NCBI RefSeq assembly: GCF_029023725.1
Contig: NZ_CP119075.1
Location: 4,769,501 to 4,833,500 of the forward strand
Reading direction: 5' to 3'
Length of the DNA stretch: 64,000 nucleotides
From: Synoicihabitans lomoniglobus
GTDB taxonomy: Bacteria > Verrucomicrobiota > Verrucomicrobiia > Opitutales > Opitutaceae
The position numbers were made by a program, and so were the translations under genes. The first letter of the stretch is position 1. Each line of letters begins with the position of its first letter. The notes under the pieces are model-generated. The model was given only the letters and a program-made list of their open reading frames with translations, had not been told where the DNA came from and ran no database searches. Positions 52,125 through 61,385 of this stretch are shown piece after piece.

Positions 52125-54806
52125 TTAGAATTTCTTGGTGAAGTTCAGCACGTAGCGGCTGAGGCGGGGGTCCATGACCACGCGACCGTTTGAGGCGGCG
52201 TAATCGGAGGGACCGGCGTTGAAGACGTTGATCACGGTGAGTCCGATCTTCGAACCCGCCAGGGCACGATCGACGAACGAATCACCGCCATTGTCGGCGA
52301 AGGAATAGGCCACCCGCGGGTTCCATTCCACGAAGGACGGATAGGCATACTGGGTGTTGGTCAGCCCACTGATGTAGTAGGTGCCCTGGTGATTGACCGA
52401 GAACCCGGCTTCCCAGCCATTTTTGGCCCAGAAGAAGGAACCGCTGAAGCGTTCCGGCTTGTAGTAATAGTAGAACGAGGAGGCCGGGGTGGAGAGCGAC
52501 GTCTGTGGATCCTGCTCGGTGTAGGTGCCGGTGGCGAGGAACTCGCCCCACTCCGTCATGCGGTGGTAGGTGAGACCGAGGTCGTAGCCCTGCGCCTTGA
52601 CCCAGGCGAGATTGAGCGCGCTGGTATCGAAGCCCGTGATGGGGCCGAGCCAGTCCGACGGATCCGTGCTCGCCTTTGCTCCGCGAGTGATGCGCGCCGG
52701 GAAATGGTCGATCAAGGTTTGGTAGGAAGTGGAGCCCACTTTGTCGGTGAACAAGGTATCCCACCAGTCGGCGGAAAGGGAGAGTCCCTTGATCCACGGC
52801 ACATCCAGCACGATGCCGATGTTGCGGGAGACTGAGGTCTCGGGATTCAATCCGGGTTGACCGCCGCTGGTGAGGTCATAACTGCCGACCACGGCTTCAC
52901 CGCCCCGCGCGGTGTCGATCACGTTGCGCGACGCCGTGATGTTGGTGGTGGTCGAGTAGTTGGGGCTCAACAGGTCGTAGAGCTTGGGCGCTTTGAAGCC
53001 TTCGGTGCGGGCGGCCCGGATCGTCATCCAGGGAAAGGGTTGCAACAAGGCGCTGACGCTCGGCGTCAATTGACTGCCGATGTCGGAGAAATCCTCATAC
53101 CGACCCGCGCCGCGGATCTCGAGGCGATGCAGTCCGGGAATGCCCTGCGCCTCGCTGATGAGCGGGAAGGCCACCTCGGCGAACACGGCGTTGGTCGTGC
53201 GGCTGAAGGGCTCGCTGAGGGCATAACTCACGACGGGATCGATGAAAAACTCGACTTCTTCTTTTTGCGACTCGGCCCCCACGGCGAGGCGCACATCGCC
53301 GGCCCAGCCCGTCCAAACGGGGCCGTCCGCCACGAGCAAGGCGTCATAGACGTCGGAGGTATCCTCGTGTAGTTGCGAGGCCAGCACGCTGTCCAATGCC
53401 CCGGTGTAGGGACCGGAGGTGCGGGAGTCGTAGGCGAAGTTGAGCTGGCTCGCGGGATCGGTGATCGCCCAGGCCGAGCCCAGCGCGCCCCAGTTGAACC
53501 CGGAGTTGACGGACTTGTCGTAGACCACATTGCGCGTCCAGGTCAGGCCCAGATCGTAGCGCCAGCCGTTGGTCCAGTCGCCTTCCACGCCGAGCGTGAG
53601 GCCGGAGTTTTCCTGACTCGCGTCGGTTTCGGGCCGGATGTCGTAAAACACCTTGCTCAGGTAAACCGGCTCCGAGAACGGGTTGCCCAAATAATTGGCG
53701 GGCAATTGGGTCGTCAGGCTCAGCGGGCTGCCGACATAGTCGAACTTGATCTCGCTCCAGCGCACTTCGATGTAAGGGCGGAAGGTGTCAGTGAACTCGT
53801 AGTCTCCCTTGAACAGGATGCTCTTCGAGTCCGAGGCATCCACCAAATGGGAGTAGTTCGCATAATTGTAATGCGGTTGGATGGTGTTCCCCACCAACGC
53901 GTCGGCGGTGTAGCCGGAGCCGCTGGTGCCATCGGGCAGCGCCACCACATGGGTGGAGAGGCCGGGCAGGTTGGAGCCGCCGAAATCAGGGGCATACGCC
54001 GTCGACAGAGTCGCGCCCTCGTAGGGCGTGTAGGCCGACGGTGCCGGGGCGAAACTGAAGGCGCGGTCGCGCGCCGCGAGGGCGTTTTGTTTCGCCGTGC
54101 TCACGGTGACGAAGCCCGAAAATTTGTCCTTGGCAAAGCCCCCGGTGAGGCTGGCGGTGAGATTGGCGGCATCGCCGTCAAACGTATTGTCGTAGGACAG
54201 GTCGAGCTGCCCGCCGGTGTAGTTTTTCTTCAATACGATGTTCACCACGCCGGCGATGGCGTCGGAACCGTAAATGGCGCCCGCACCCTGCGGCAGGATG
54301 TCGATGCGCTCGATGGCGGAAACCGGCAGACCGTCGATGTTGAAATCTTCCCGACCACCCGCGCCGCCCGGAAAGGCCTGTCCGGTGTGGGGAATGCGTC
54401 GACCGTCGATGAGCACGAGCGTCGAGTTGCCACCGAGACCGCGCAGGTCGAACGACGTGCTCGACTGTTGGGCGCGGGACGGGCCGCCGTTCATCATGTT
54501 GTCATTAAAGCCCACCGACGCGCCGAGTTGCGGGATGGCCCAGCGCACATCAGCGAGCCGACTCATGCCACGGCGGCTGAGTTCCTCCGCGCCGAGCGTG
54601 ATAACGGGCATGGCCGGCTGTTCGCCGACGAGGGAGCGTAACCGGGAACCGGTGACCTCGACTTGTTGCAACTCAACGACGGCGGCCGACTCTTCAGAGC
54701 GGGTCGCTTCGTCGGCCGGAGTGGATTGCGCCCGGACTCCAGCGGTCGGGACAACGGCCGCGAGCAGGGCGACCGTGAGTAGTTTGCGATAGGTTGGCGT
54801 GGCCAT
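52125..54806 (-). CDS. TonB-dependent receptor (no STN domain)
   Basis: 893 residues. Signal peptide (MATPTYRKLLTVALLAAVVP to VRAQ), a TonB box region near VVELQQVEVTGSRLRS, the plug with FDLRGLGGNSTLVLIDGRRI and IERIDILPQGAGAIYGSDAI, and a beta-barrel ending in DPRLSRYVLNFTKKF. The DGRRI and GSDAIAGVVNIVL motifs are typical of receptors that import peptides, carbohydrates or metal chelates. Without STN it should not drive the sigma/FecR pair; the divergent LuxR-type regulator is the likelier controller. Confidence 0.9.
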   Translation of the reverse strand: MATPTYRKLLTVALLAAVVPTAGVRAQSTPADEATRSEESAAVVELQQVEVTGSRLRSLVGEQPAMPVITLGAEELSRRGMSRLADVRWAIPQLGASVGFNDNMMNGGPSRAQQSSTSFDLRGLGGNSTLVLIDGRRIPHTGQAFPGGAGGREDFNIDGLPVSAIERIDILPQGAGAIYGSDAIAGVVNIVLKKNYTGGQLDLSYDNTFDGDAANLTASLTGGFAKDKFSGFVTVSTAKQNALAARDRAFSFAPAPSAYTPYEGATLSTAYAPDFGGSNLPGLSTHVVALPDGTSGSGYTADALVGNTIQPHYNYANYSHLVDASDSKSILFKGDYEFTDTFRPYIEVRWSEIKFDYVGSPLSLTTQLPANYLGNPFSEPVYLSKVFYDIRPETDASQENSGLTLGVEGDWTNGWRYDLGLTWTRNVVYDKSVNSGFNWGALGSAWAITDPASQLNFAYDSRTSGPYTGALDSVLASQLHEDTSDVYDALLVADGPVWTGWAGDVRLAVGAESQKEEVEFFIDPVVSYALSEPFSRTTNAVFAEVAFPLISEAQGIPGLHRLEIRGAGRYEDFSDIGSQLTPSVSALLQPFPWMTIRAARTEGFKAPKLYDLLSPNYSTTTNITASRNVIDTARGGEAVVGSYDLTSGGQPGLNPETSVSRNIGIVLDVPWIKGLSLSADWWDTLFTDKVGSTSYQTLIDHFPARITRGAKASTDPSDWLGPITGFDTSALNLAWVKAQGYDLGLTYHRMTEWGEFLATGTYTEQDPQTSLSTPASSFYYYYKPERFSGSFFWAKNGWEAGFSVNHQGTYYISGLTNTQYAYPSFVEWNPRVAYSFADNGGDSFVDRALAGSKIGLTVINVFNAGPSDYAASNGRVVMDPRLSRYVLNFTKKF

Positions 54807-54844
54807 GAAACCGACCTTTGATCGTGCCTTCCACGCGATTCAAA

Positions 54845-54858
54845 CTAACAAACGTTAA
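54845..54858. promoter_or_regulatory. CTAAC-AAAC-GTTAA palindrome in the TonB-receptor/LuxR intergenic region
   Basis: TAAC-N4-GTTA inverted repeat 39 bases from the receptor start and 55 bases from the LuxR-type gene start. The same arrangement recurs at 56136-56150 upstream of cysteine synthase 1. Confidence 0.45.
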
Positions 54859-54912
54859 GACCCTACCCCGTCCCTCTGGATCGTTTCCTGCTCAGTTCAT
54901 GCTTTCACGTTT

Positions 54913-56091
54913 ATGTCGACGACCACCACACTGCCCATCGTTCCACCGCCCCGCAGCTTGCTCGCTGAAGAGCAGAATGCCGTGCTGGAGGTAAATAGAG
55001 CTCTGGGCATCAAAGCATTATGGAAAAGCCTGCAATCGCTATTCGAGGACTTGGTGCCCCACGACAGTCTCGTTATGTCCCAAGGCTACACCGACTGGCG
55101 CAGCGAATCGACCACCCGTCGGCTCACGTCCGCCCGCTCCCGGGTGCCCGATGACAGCCACATGGAACCGGTCGTCGCCGGGGAAGGGCGTAATTTTTTC
55201 CAACCTTTTCTCAACGCCCACAACGGCATCGCGGCCTATACCCACAGCCAGCTGATGTCGGACCCGCGCAAGATCCCGCAAAGCCGTTACTACAAGCGCT
55301 TCATGCAACCGCTGGGGTGGCGCTACTCCGCCCACCTGCTCTATTGGAAACAAGGCGAGGTCACCACGTCCTTCGCCCTGCGCCGCCGCCCCGATCAGGG
55401 CGATTTCAGCCCCGAGGAATTGTCCCGCTTGCACACCCTGCACCCGCACATTGGCGCGGCCCTCGACCGACTCGACGCCTACGAAGGCGAACACCGCGCC
55501 CGCGTGTTGTTGGAATCCTACTACCGCTCCCAGCCCGACGCCGTGCTGTTCCTCGATTGGGATTTGCAAGTGATCTACACGAGCATGGAAGCGTCCCGAC
55601 TCTGCGCCGTGTGGAACTTCGGTCTGTCCGAAGCCCGCCGCTACAACTCCCAGGCCGTGTTCGCCCTGCCGCCCGAAATCGCCGGCGCGGTGGAAGAACT
55701 GAAAAACTCCCTCCTGATCTCCGGCAAGGAGCTCCCGCTCAACGCCGAACCCGCCCCGCGCACCGCCCAGGTCGTCTCCCCGCGGGGCGAGTGCCAGGCC
55801 TTGGTCACCATGAAGCGCGACAACCGCGGCGCCCACAACCGCCCCGTTTTTCTGGTGCGCTTCCAAGAGGCCTCCACCACGCCCGAGGGTCCCTCCGACG
55901 CCAAACGTTTGCTCGCCCAACTTTCGCCCGCCGAACGCGAGCTGGCCGCGCTCATCTGTGAGGGGCTGCCCAACAAGGTCATCGCGCAACAGCTCCACAA
56001 GACCGAGGGCAGCGTGCGGGTGCAGATCAGCGGGATTTACCAAAAGCTCCGCGTCGGCAGCCGCACCCAACTCGTGCTCGCGCTCCGCTGA
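54913..56091 (+). CDS. LuxR-type transcriptional regulator with N-terminal sensor region
   Basis: 392 residues. The C-terminal helix-turn-helix (about 330-392; LSPAERELAALICEGLPNKV, IAQQLHKTEGSVRVQISGIY) is of the LuxR/GerE family. The N-terminal 320 residues have no phospho-acceptor pattern; they look like a GAF/PAS-type sensory region with many aromatic residues (SQLMSDPRKIPQSRYYKRFM; WRYSAHLLYWKQGEVTTSFA; ESYYRSQPDAVLFLDWDLQV). It is transcribed away from the TonB/TlpA operon and towards the cysteine-synthase genes, so it may control both. Confidence 0.85.
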   Translation: MSTTTTLPIVPPPRSLLAEEQNAVLEVNRALGIKALWKSLQSLFEDLVPHDSLVMSQGYTDWRSESTTRRLTSARSRVPDDSHMEPVVAGEGRNFFQPFLNAHNGIAAYTHSQLMSDPRKIPQSRYYKRFMQPLGWRYSAHLLYWKQGEVTTSFALRRRPDQGDFSPEELSRLHTLHPHIGAALDRLDAYEGEHRARVLLESYYRSQPDAVLFLDWDLQVIYTSMEASRLCAVWNFGLSEARRYNSQAVFALPPEIAGAVEELKNSLLISGKELPLNAEPAPRTAQVVSPRGECQALVTMKRDNRGAHNRPVFLVRFQEASTTPEGPSDAKRLLAQLSPAERELAALICEGLPNKVIAQQLHKTEGSVRVQISGIYQKLRVGSRTQLVLALR

Positions 56092-56135
56092 AATCGGTTC
56101 GGTCGCCCCGCGCGCCCCCCCGACTCACGCAATAC

Positions 56136-56150
56136 CTAACGAAAGTTAAC
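56136..56150. promoter_or_regulatory. CTAAC-GAAA-GTTAAC palindrome upstream of cysteine synthase 1
   Basis: TAAC-N4-GTTA inverted repeat matching the one at 54845-54858. It lies 44 bases after the LuxR-type gene and 64 bases before ATG 56215. Confidence 0.45.
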
Positions 56151-56214
56151 CTGACTCCCCGGGAGCAGGCCTCGCAGGTTCAGGGCTCCAGCTACTCGTG
56201 AGCTGGATTTGCCC

Positions 56215-57180
56215 ATGTATTTCACTTCCGAATTCGGTCCTGACGCCTCCTCCTCCTCCTCGTCCGCTGCCATTCTACAGGCCGTCGGCAACACGCCGTT
56301 GCTCAAGCTCACTTTGGACGAGACGGGCACGACGATCTACGCGAAGGCCGAATTCCTGAATCCATCCGGGTCGATCAAAGACCGCCTCGCCCTCTCCGTG
56401 GCCCGCGACCTCCGTCGCCTCAACCGGCTCGACAACACCACCACCATCGTCGAAGTCAGCAGCGGCAACACCGGCATCGCCCTCGCCATGCTCGGCGCCA
56501 TTCACGGCTGCGGCGTGCATATCCTGATGAGTGATACGGCCAATCCCGAGCGCCAGCAGCTCATCCGCCACTACGGCGCGCGGCTCACGTTGTTTCCCGC
56601 CAACCGCGGCTACCTCACCGGCTTGGAACTGGCCGACGACCTCGCCGCCCGGGACGCCAATGTTTTCCTGCCGCGCCAGTTTGAGAACCCGCTCAACGCC
56701 CACGATCACGCTCGCCACACCGGCCCGGAAATCCTGCGCCAGATTCCCGGAGGCCGGGTCGATGCCTTCGTCTCGGGCTATGGCACCGGCGGCACGCTGG
56801 CGGGGTGCGGACAAGCCCTCCGCGCCGCCAATGCCGCCCTGCTCCTCGTCGGCATGGAGCCCGACGGCGGCCCCGGCATCGGGGGTGAAATGCCGTGCTG
56901 CGAACTCATCGAAGGCATTGCCGGCGGCTTCCTGCCGCCCTTGCTGCAAGCCGCCGCCATCGACTCCACCGTCAAGGTCTCGGCCGACGACGCCTATGCC
57001 ATGACTCGGCGTCTCGCCCGCGAATTCGGCCTGCCCGTCGGCCCGTCGAGCGGGGCCAATGTTTGCGCGGCGCTGCGCATCGCCCGCCAGCTCGGACCGG
57101 ACCACCAGGTCGCCACCATCCTCTGCGATCGGGCCGAACGCTACTTCTCCACCGGTCTATTTGCCGCCAAATTTTCCTGA
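56215..57180 (+). CDS. Cysteine synthase-family PLP enzyme (paralogue 1)
   Basis: 321 residues from ATG 56215 (a TTG two codons earlier is possible). The PLP lysine is K55 in NPSGSIKDRLAL; the phosphate-binding loop is SSGNTGIALAM (usual TSGNTG), and GYGTGGTLAGCG is the second cofactor loop. A six-residue Ser run (ASSSSSS) lies near the N-terminus. In place of the family's PG-HKIQG-type loop it has GEMPCCELIEGIAGGFLPPL with adjacent cysteines, shared with paralogue 2. It should carry out beta-replacement on serine or O-acetylserine; the nucleophile is not certain. Confidence 0.85.
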   Translation: MYFTSEFGPDASSSSSSAAILQAVGNTPLLKLTLDETGTTIYAKAEFLNPSGSIKDRLALSVARDLRRLNRLDNTTTIVEVSSGNTGIALAMLGAIHGCGVHILMSDTANPERQQLIRHYGARLTLFPANRGYLTGLELADDLAARDANVFLPRQFENPLNAHDHARHTGPEILRQIPGGRVDAFVSGYGTGGTLAGCGQALRAANAALLLVGMEPDGGPGIGGEMPCCELIEGIAGGFLPPLLQAAAIDSTVKVSADDAYAMTRRLAREFGLPVGPSSGANVCAALRIARQLGPDHQVATILCDRAERYFSTGLFAAKFS

Positions 57181-57298
57181 TCACCTTACGGCCTTCCCGC
57201 CCCCCATTCGTCTCAACCCTTCAGAAGCTCCCCGCGGTCGCACGCGGCGTCATCCGCGCTCCCTCACCACGACCCCACCTCCCATCCATTTTCCACCC
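57181..57298. other. Short gap between cysteine synthase 1 and the M16 peptidase
   Basis: 118 bases, pyrimidine-rich on the plus strand, no hairpin or operator recognised; the genes may be co-transcribed. Confidence 0.4.
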
Positions 57299-60145
57299 AT
57301 GACTCGTCCCTCGCTCACTCGTCTCGCTCTCGCGTCCCTACTCAGTTTCGCGCCCATCGCCACCTTTGCCACGTCGCCGACGGAGGCCCCGGATCTGCCG
57401 GCCCGCGTGGTCGCTCCCACCGACAAAGCCCAGTTCTCCCGCCTCGTGCTCGACAACGGTCTGCGCGTGCTGCTCGTGAGCGATCCCGCCTTCAATAAAT
57501 CCGCCGCCTCGCTCGCCGTCGGCATCGGTCAACTGGAAGATCCGGAAGAAACCACCGGCATCGCTCACTTCACCGAGCACATGCTTTTTCTCGGCACGGA
57601 AAAATACCCCGACGAGGGCGAATACGGCACCTTCGTCAAAAGCAACGGCGGCTACACCAACGCCTACACGTCCTCCGATCTCACCAACTACCAGTTCGAG
57701 GTTCGTCACGAGGCCTTCGACGCCGCGCTCGATCGCTTCGCCCAGTTTTTCATCGCCCCGCTGTTCACCCCCAAATTCACCGAACGCGAAATCAGTGCCG
57801 TGCACAACGAGGTGATGCGCCACGTGCAAAACGACGGCCGCCGCATCTACAACGTCATGCGCGAACTCTACGCGCCCGGGTCGCCCGAATCCCGCTTCAC
57901 CGCCGGCAACAAGGAGACACTCGCCACCGCCGATTCCCCCACCGTGCGCGCCTTTTTCGAGGCCAACTACAGCGCCGAGCGCATGGCCCTCGCTCTCACC
58001 GGCAACGCCTCCCTCGCCGAGCTCGAAACCATGGCGCGCACCCACTTCAGCGCCATCCCGAATCGTGGTCTCCCGTCCCTCGAACGCAGCTCCACTTTTC
58101 TGCCTCGCCAAGCCGCCCTCCGGCTCGCCCAGGTCGAGCCCGTGCGCGAGGTCCGTGAGCTCCAACTCCAATTTCCCCTCGACGCCACGCGCGCCAACTT
58201 CACCGCCAAAAACGCCGAGACAATCCGCGCCCTGCTCTCGCACTCCAGCGCCGGTGGCATCACTCACGCGCTCAAGGAAGCCGGACTCGCCCTCTCCGCC
58301 GGCGGCAGCATCTGGGACCGCAGTCCCGACTACAGCTCCCTGTTCATCTACGCCACCCTCACGCCCGGGGGAGCCGATCGTCTGCCCGAGGTTTTTGATC
58401 TGATTTTCGAGTATATTGACTTCCTGCGCACGGCACCGTTTCCCCACGCCTTGTGGTCGGAAAACGCCCGCATCGCCCGTCTCGGCGAGACCTACAACGA
58501 TCGCGGCGAAGGCGCATCCCTCGCCATTGAGCTGGCCAACCAGGCCCTGTTCTTCCCCCTGGCCGTGGCCGAGCGCGTGCCCCACGTGTGGGTCGCCCCC
58601 GACGAAGCCGACTACCGCAACATTCTCGATCAACTCACCCCCGACAATCTGCTCGCCGTCTTCGCCGCCAAAGGCGTGCCCACCGATCGCACCGAACACT
58701 TCTACGGCTCCGCGTATTCATATACCGAGGACACCGGCCCGGCCTACCAACGCCTGCTCGACGTTCGCGCGCCCACCGACGGCACCTTCGCCCTGCCCCG
58801 CCCCAACCCTTACCTCGGCGCCGAACCCGAGCTCCTCACCGAGCGCCCCGTGCAACTCATCGACGAACCCGGTCTCGCCCTCTACTACGCGCCCGACCTC
58901 GAGTTCCTGCGTCCGCAGACCACCCTCCGCTTCCGCCTCGTCCCGACCACGTCCCACACCGACGTGCGCACCGCCACCTTGCTCGCGCTCTACGATCAAT
59001 GCCTGGGCGATGCCCTCGATGCCGCCGCCGATGAAGCCGCCCGCGCCGGCGTGTCCTTTAACGTCGGTGCCAGCCTGCACAGCTTTAACCTGACCGTCAC
59101 CGGCTTCGGCGATTCGCCCGTGCGCTTCGCTCGGGAGGCGGTCAGTCAACTTCACGACGTCGCGCCGTCCGCCGAACGCTTCGCCGCGCTCAAGGACGGC
59201 TTCCTGCGCAACCTGCGCAGCTTCCCCCAAACCGAGGCGTTCCGGCTCGCCGGGGCTCGTCGCGGGGCCTGGACCGAAGAGTATTCCTACCTCCCTGACG
59301 AGATGCTCGCGCCCGCCCTCGCCGCCACCTGGCCCGAGGTCAAGGCCGCCGCCGACGCCTTTCTCCGCGCCGGCAAACTCGAGGGCGTCATCCATGGACA
59401 CCTCGCGCCCGACCACGCCATCGCCGCCGCCCGCGAACTCGTCACCGGCATCGGCTTCACGCCCGCGCCCGCCGATCAACTCCTGCGCTCCCGCGAGCTC
59501 ACCCAGGCCGACGGCGAGACGATCATCGACGTCGCGCCCACCGCCGGGGCCAACTCCGCCTACACCGCGCTCTACCTGCTGCCCGATGCCTCCCCGCGTC
59601 ACCGCGCGGCCGGAGCCTTGCTGGGCAACTTCATCAGCCAGCCGTTCTTCAACGAACTGCGCACCCGTCAGCAACTCGGCTACATCGTCGGTGCCGGCGG
59701 CAGCGGCACGCGGCTCACGCGCTACTTGAGCTTCACCATTCAATCCAGCGACTACGGGCCCGACGAGCTCCGCACCCGCGCCGAGGCCTTCATCGCCACG
59801 CTGCCCGATGCCCTCGCCGCCCTGCCCGCCGCGGACTTCGCTCAACTCGTCGGCGGCGTGCGCGCCAATTTCGAAGCCAAGCCCAAGAGCCTCGCCGAAA
59901 AAACCGACCGCTTCTTCGCCTACGCCTACGACTACGACGCCGACTGGGAGCGCCAACACGACGCCCTCGACGCCCTCGAATCACTCACCCAAGCCGATGC
60001 AGCCGCCTTGCTGACGGACGTGTTGACCGGCTCGGCCACCCGTCGCCGCCTGGTTCTCCTCACCGGCGAAAACCACGAGGCGTCCACCGCTCCCGCTTCG
60101 TTCACCGATCGGGCGACGTGGAAGGCCTCCCGCCGCTTCCAATAA
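57299..60145 (+). CDS. M16-family zinc metallopeptidase (insulysin/pitrilysin-like), exported
   Basis: 948 residues from ATG 57299, which begins a signal peptide (MTRPSLTRLALASLLSFAPI to TFA). The inverted zinc motif HFTEH is at residues 90-94 (H90, E93 catalytic, H94), with the distal Glu ligand in REISAVHNEVMRHVQND. Four homologous domains follow, the C-terminal ones lacking the zinc site; the last has FNELRTRQQLGYIVGAGGSG, the conserved RxxxxxY substrate-binding element (R/Y). It would degrade peptides in the periplasm. Flanked on both sides by cysteine-synthase paralogues. Confidence 0.9.
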   Translation: MTRPSLTRLALASLLSFAPIATFATSPTEAPDLPARVVAPTDKAQFSRLVLDNGLRVLLVSDPAFNKSAASLAVGIGQLEDPEETTGIAHFTEHMLFLGTEKYPDEGEYGTFVKSNGGYTNAYTSSDLTNYQFEVRHEAFDAALDRFAQFFIAPLFTPKFTEREISAVHNEVMRHVQNDGRRIYNVMRELYAPGSPESRFTAGNKETLATADSPTVRAFFEANYSAERMALALTGNASLAELETMARTHFSAIPNRGLPSLERSSTFLPRQAALRLAQVEPVREVRELQLQFPLDATRANFTAKNAETIRALLSHSSAGGITHALKEAGLALSAGGSIWDRSPDYSSLFIYATLTPGGADRLPEVFDLIFEYIDFLRTAPFPHALWSENARIARLGETYNDRGEGASLAIELANQALFFPLAVAERVPHVWVAPDEADYRNILDQLTPDNLLAVFAAKGVPTDRTEHFYGSAYSYTEDTGPAYQRLLDVRAPTDGTFALPRPNPYLGAEPELLTERPVQLIDEPGLALYYAPDLEFLRPQTTLRFRLVPTTSHTDVRTATLLALYDQCLGDALDAAADEAARAGVSFNVGASLHSFNLTVTGFGDSPVRFAREAVSQLHDVAPSAERFAALKDGFLRNLRSFPQTEAFRLAGARRGAWTEEYSYLPDEMLAPALAATWPEVKAAADAFLRAGKLEGVIHGHLAPDHAIAAARELVTGIGFTPAPADQLLRSRELTQADGETIIDVAPTAGANSAYTALYLLPDASPRHRAAGALLGNFISQPFFNELRTRQQLGYIVGAGGSGTRLTRYLSFTIQSSDYGPDELRTRAEAFIATLPDALAALPAADFAQLVGGVRANFEAKPKSLAEKTDRFFAYAYDYDADWERQHDALDALESLTQADAAALLTDVLTGSATRRRLVLLTGENHEASTAPASFTDRATWKASRRFQ

Positions 60146-60170
60146 CCCGTCCCTGTTTCATTTCCCACCG

Positions 60171-60195
60171 GTAGGAGCGAGCTCGCTCGCGATGC
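60171..60195 (+). repeat. Short hairpin repeat, family 2 variant
   Basis: GTAGGAGCGAGCTCGCTCGC: GAGCGAG/CTCGCTC palindrome at 60175-60188, 25 bases past the peptidase stop. Related in wording (GTAGG.GCG ... GCTCGCGA) to the copies at 17216, 61253 and 63474. Confidence 0.45.
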
Positions 60196-60278
60196 GGCGG
60201 CGGAGTCATCACCTTCACTCCCCGCCATCGCGCGCCGACCCGCTCCACCCGTTCGCCTAAAACCCGTCCCGACCATCC

Positions 60279-61223
60279 ATGTCGTCCGCCACCCTCTCCG
60301 CCCGCCGCAGTCCGCTGCTGGCGCTCATCGGCAACACCCCGCTGCTGGAACTGCGCTTCGAAGCCGAAGCCCTGACGATCTTCGCCAAGGCCGAGTTCCT
60401 CAATCCCTCCGGCTCCATCAAAGACCGGCTCGCGCTCACCATCATCGACGATGCCGAGGAGCGCGGCGTCCTGGGACCCGACTCGATCATTCTGGAATGC
60501 ACCTCCGGCAACACCGGCATCGCGCTCGCCATGGTCGGTGCGGCCAAAGGTTACCGCGTTAAAATCCTCATGAGCGAATCCGCCAGCGTGGAACGCCGCC
60601 ACCTCATCCGCCACTTCGGCGGAGAGGTGCAGTTGTTCAAAACGAGCGACGGCTACGCCACCGGCATCGACCTCAGTCGCGAAATGGCCGCCGCCGACGC
60701 CCGCTATTTCCTGCCCTGTCAGTTCGAGAATCCGCTCAACGCCCACGACCACGAAACCCAAACCGGCCCGGAAATCCTGCGTCAAATTCCCGGCGGTCGC
60801 GTCGATGCCTTTGTATCCGGCTACGGCACCGGCGGCACGATCACCGGTTGCGGCCGCGCCCTCAAAGCCGCCCGCGCCGAGACCCGCATCGTCGCCATGG
60901 AGCCCGCCGAGGCCGCCATGCTCTCCGGCGAGATGCCCTGCTGCCACACCATCGAAGGCGTGGCGGGCGGCTACATTCCGCCGCTGGTGCGCGAGGCCCC
61001 CATCGACGAAAAACGCACGGTCTCCAGCGAGGACGCCATGCACATGACGCGCCGACTCGCCCGTGAATTCGGGCTGCTCGTCGGCACCTCCTCCGGGGCC
61101 AACATCTGCGCCGCGCTGGCCGTGGCGCGCGACCTGGGTCCCGCCGCGCAGGTCGTCACCATCCTCTGCGATCGCGCGGAACGTTATTACTCCACCCGCC
61201 TCTTCCAGGCCGAACGCCCGTAA
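60279..61223 (+). CDS. Cysteine synthase-family PLP enzyme (paralogue 2)
   Basis: 314 residues. PLP lysine K48 in NPSGSIKDRLAL, canonical TSGNTGIALAMVGAAKGYRV, and GYGTGGTITGCGRALKAARA. It carries the same unusual GEMPCCHTIEGVAGGYIPPL block as paralogue 1, and shares long identical stretches such as QFENPLNAHDH and TGPEILRQIPGGRVDAFVSG, so the two arose by duplication. Having the canonical TSGNTG it is the better candidate for true cysteine synthase. Confidence 0.87.
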   Translation: MSSATLSARRSPLLALIGNTPLLELRFEAEALTIFAKAEFLNPSGSIKDRLALTIIDDAEERGVLGPDSIILECTSGNTGIALAMVGAAKGYRVKILMSESASVERRHLIRHFGGEVQLFKTSDGYATGIDLSREMAAADARYFLPCQFENPLNAHDHETQTGPEILRQIPGGRVDAFVSGYGTGGTITGCGRALKAARAETRIVAMEPAEAAMLSGEMPCCHTIEGVAGGYIPPLVREAPIDEKRTVSSEDAMHMTRRLAREFGLLVGTSSGANICAALAVARDLGPAAQVVTILCDRAERYYSTRLFQAERP

Positions 61224-61252
61224 CCTGCCACGCCGATGACTCCGTATACTTG

Positions 61253-61276
61253 TAGGGGCGTTGCTTGCGACGACCG
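61253..61276 (+). repeat. Short hairpin repeat, family 2 variant
   Basis: GTAGGGGCGTTGCTTGCGAC: CGTTGC-TT-GCGACG stem with one T-G pair, 30 bases past the cysteine synthase 2 stop. Confidence 0.45.
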
Positions 61277-61385
61277 CGTCCACATCTCGCGTTTCAGAAA
61301 CACCCGCTGAACGCACACCGGCAGAACCACCCGGGAACAAACCCCTTCGGTTGCGCCTCTCCCCTTCATCTTCAGTCTATTCACC

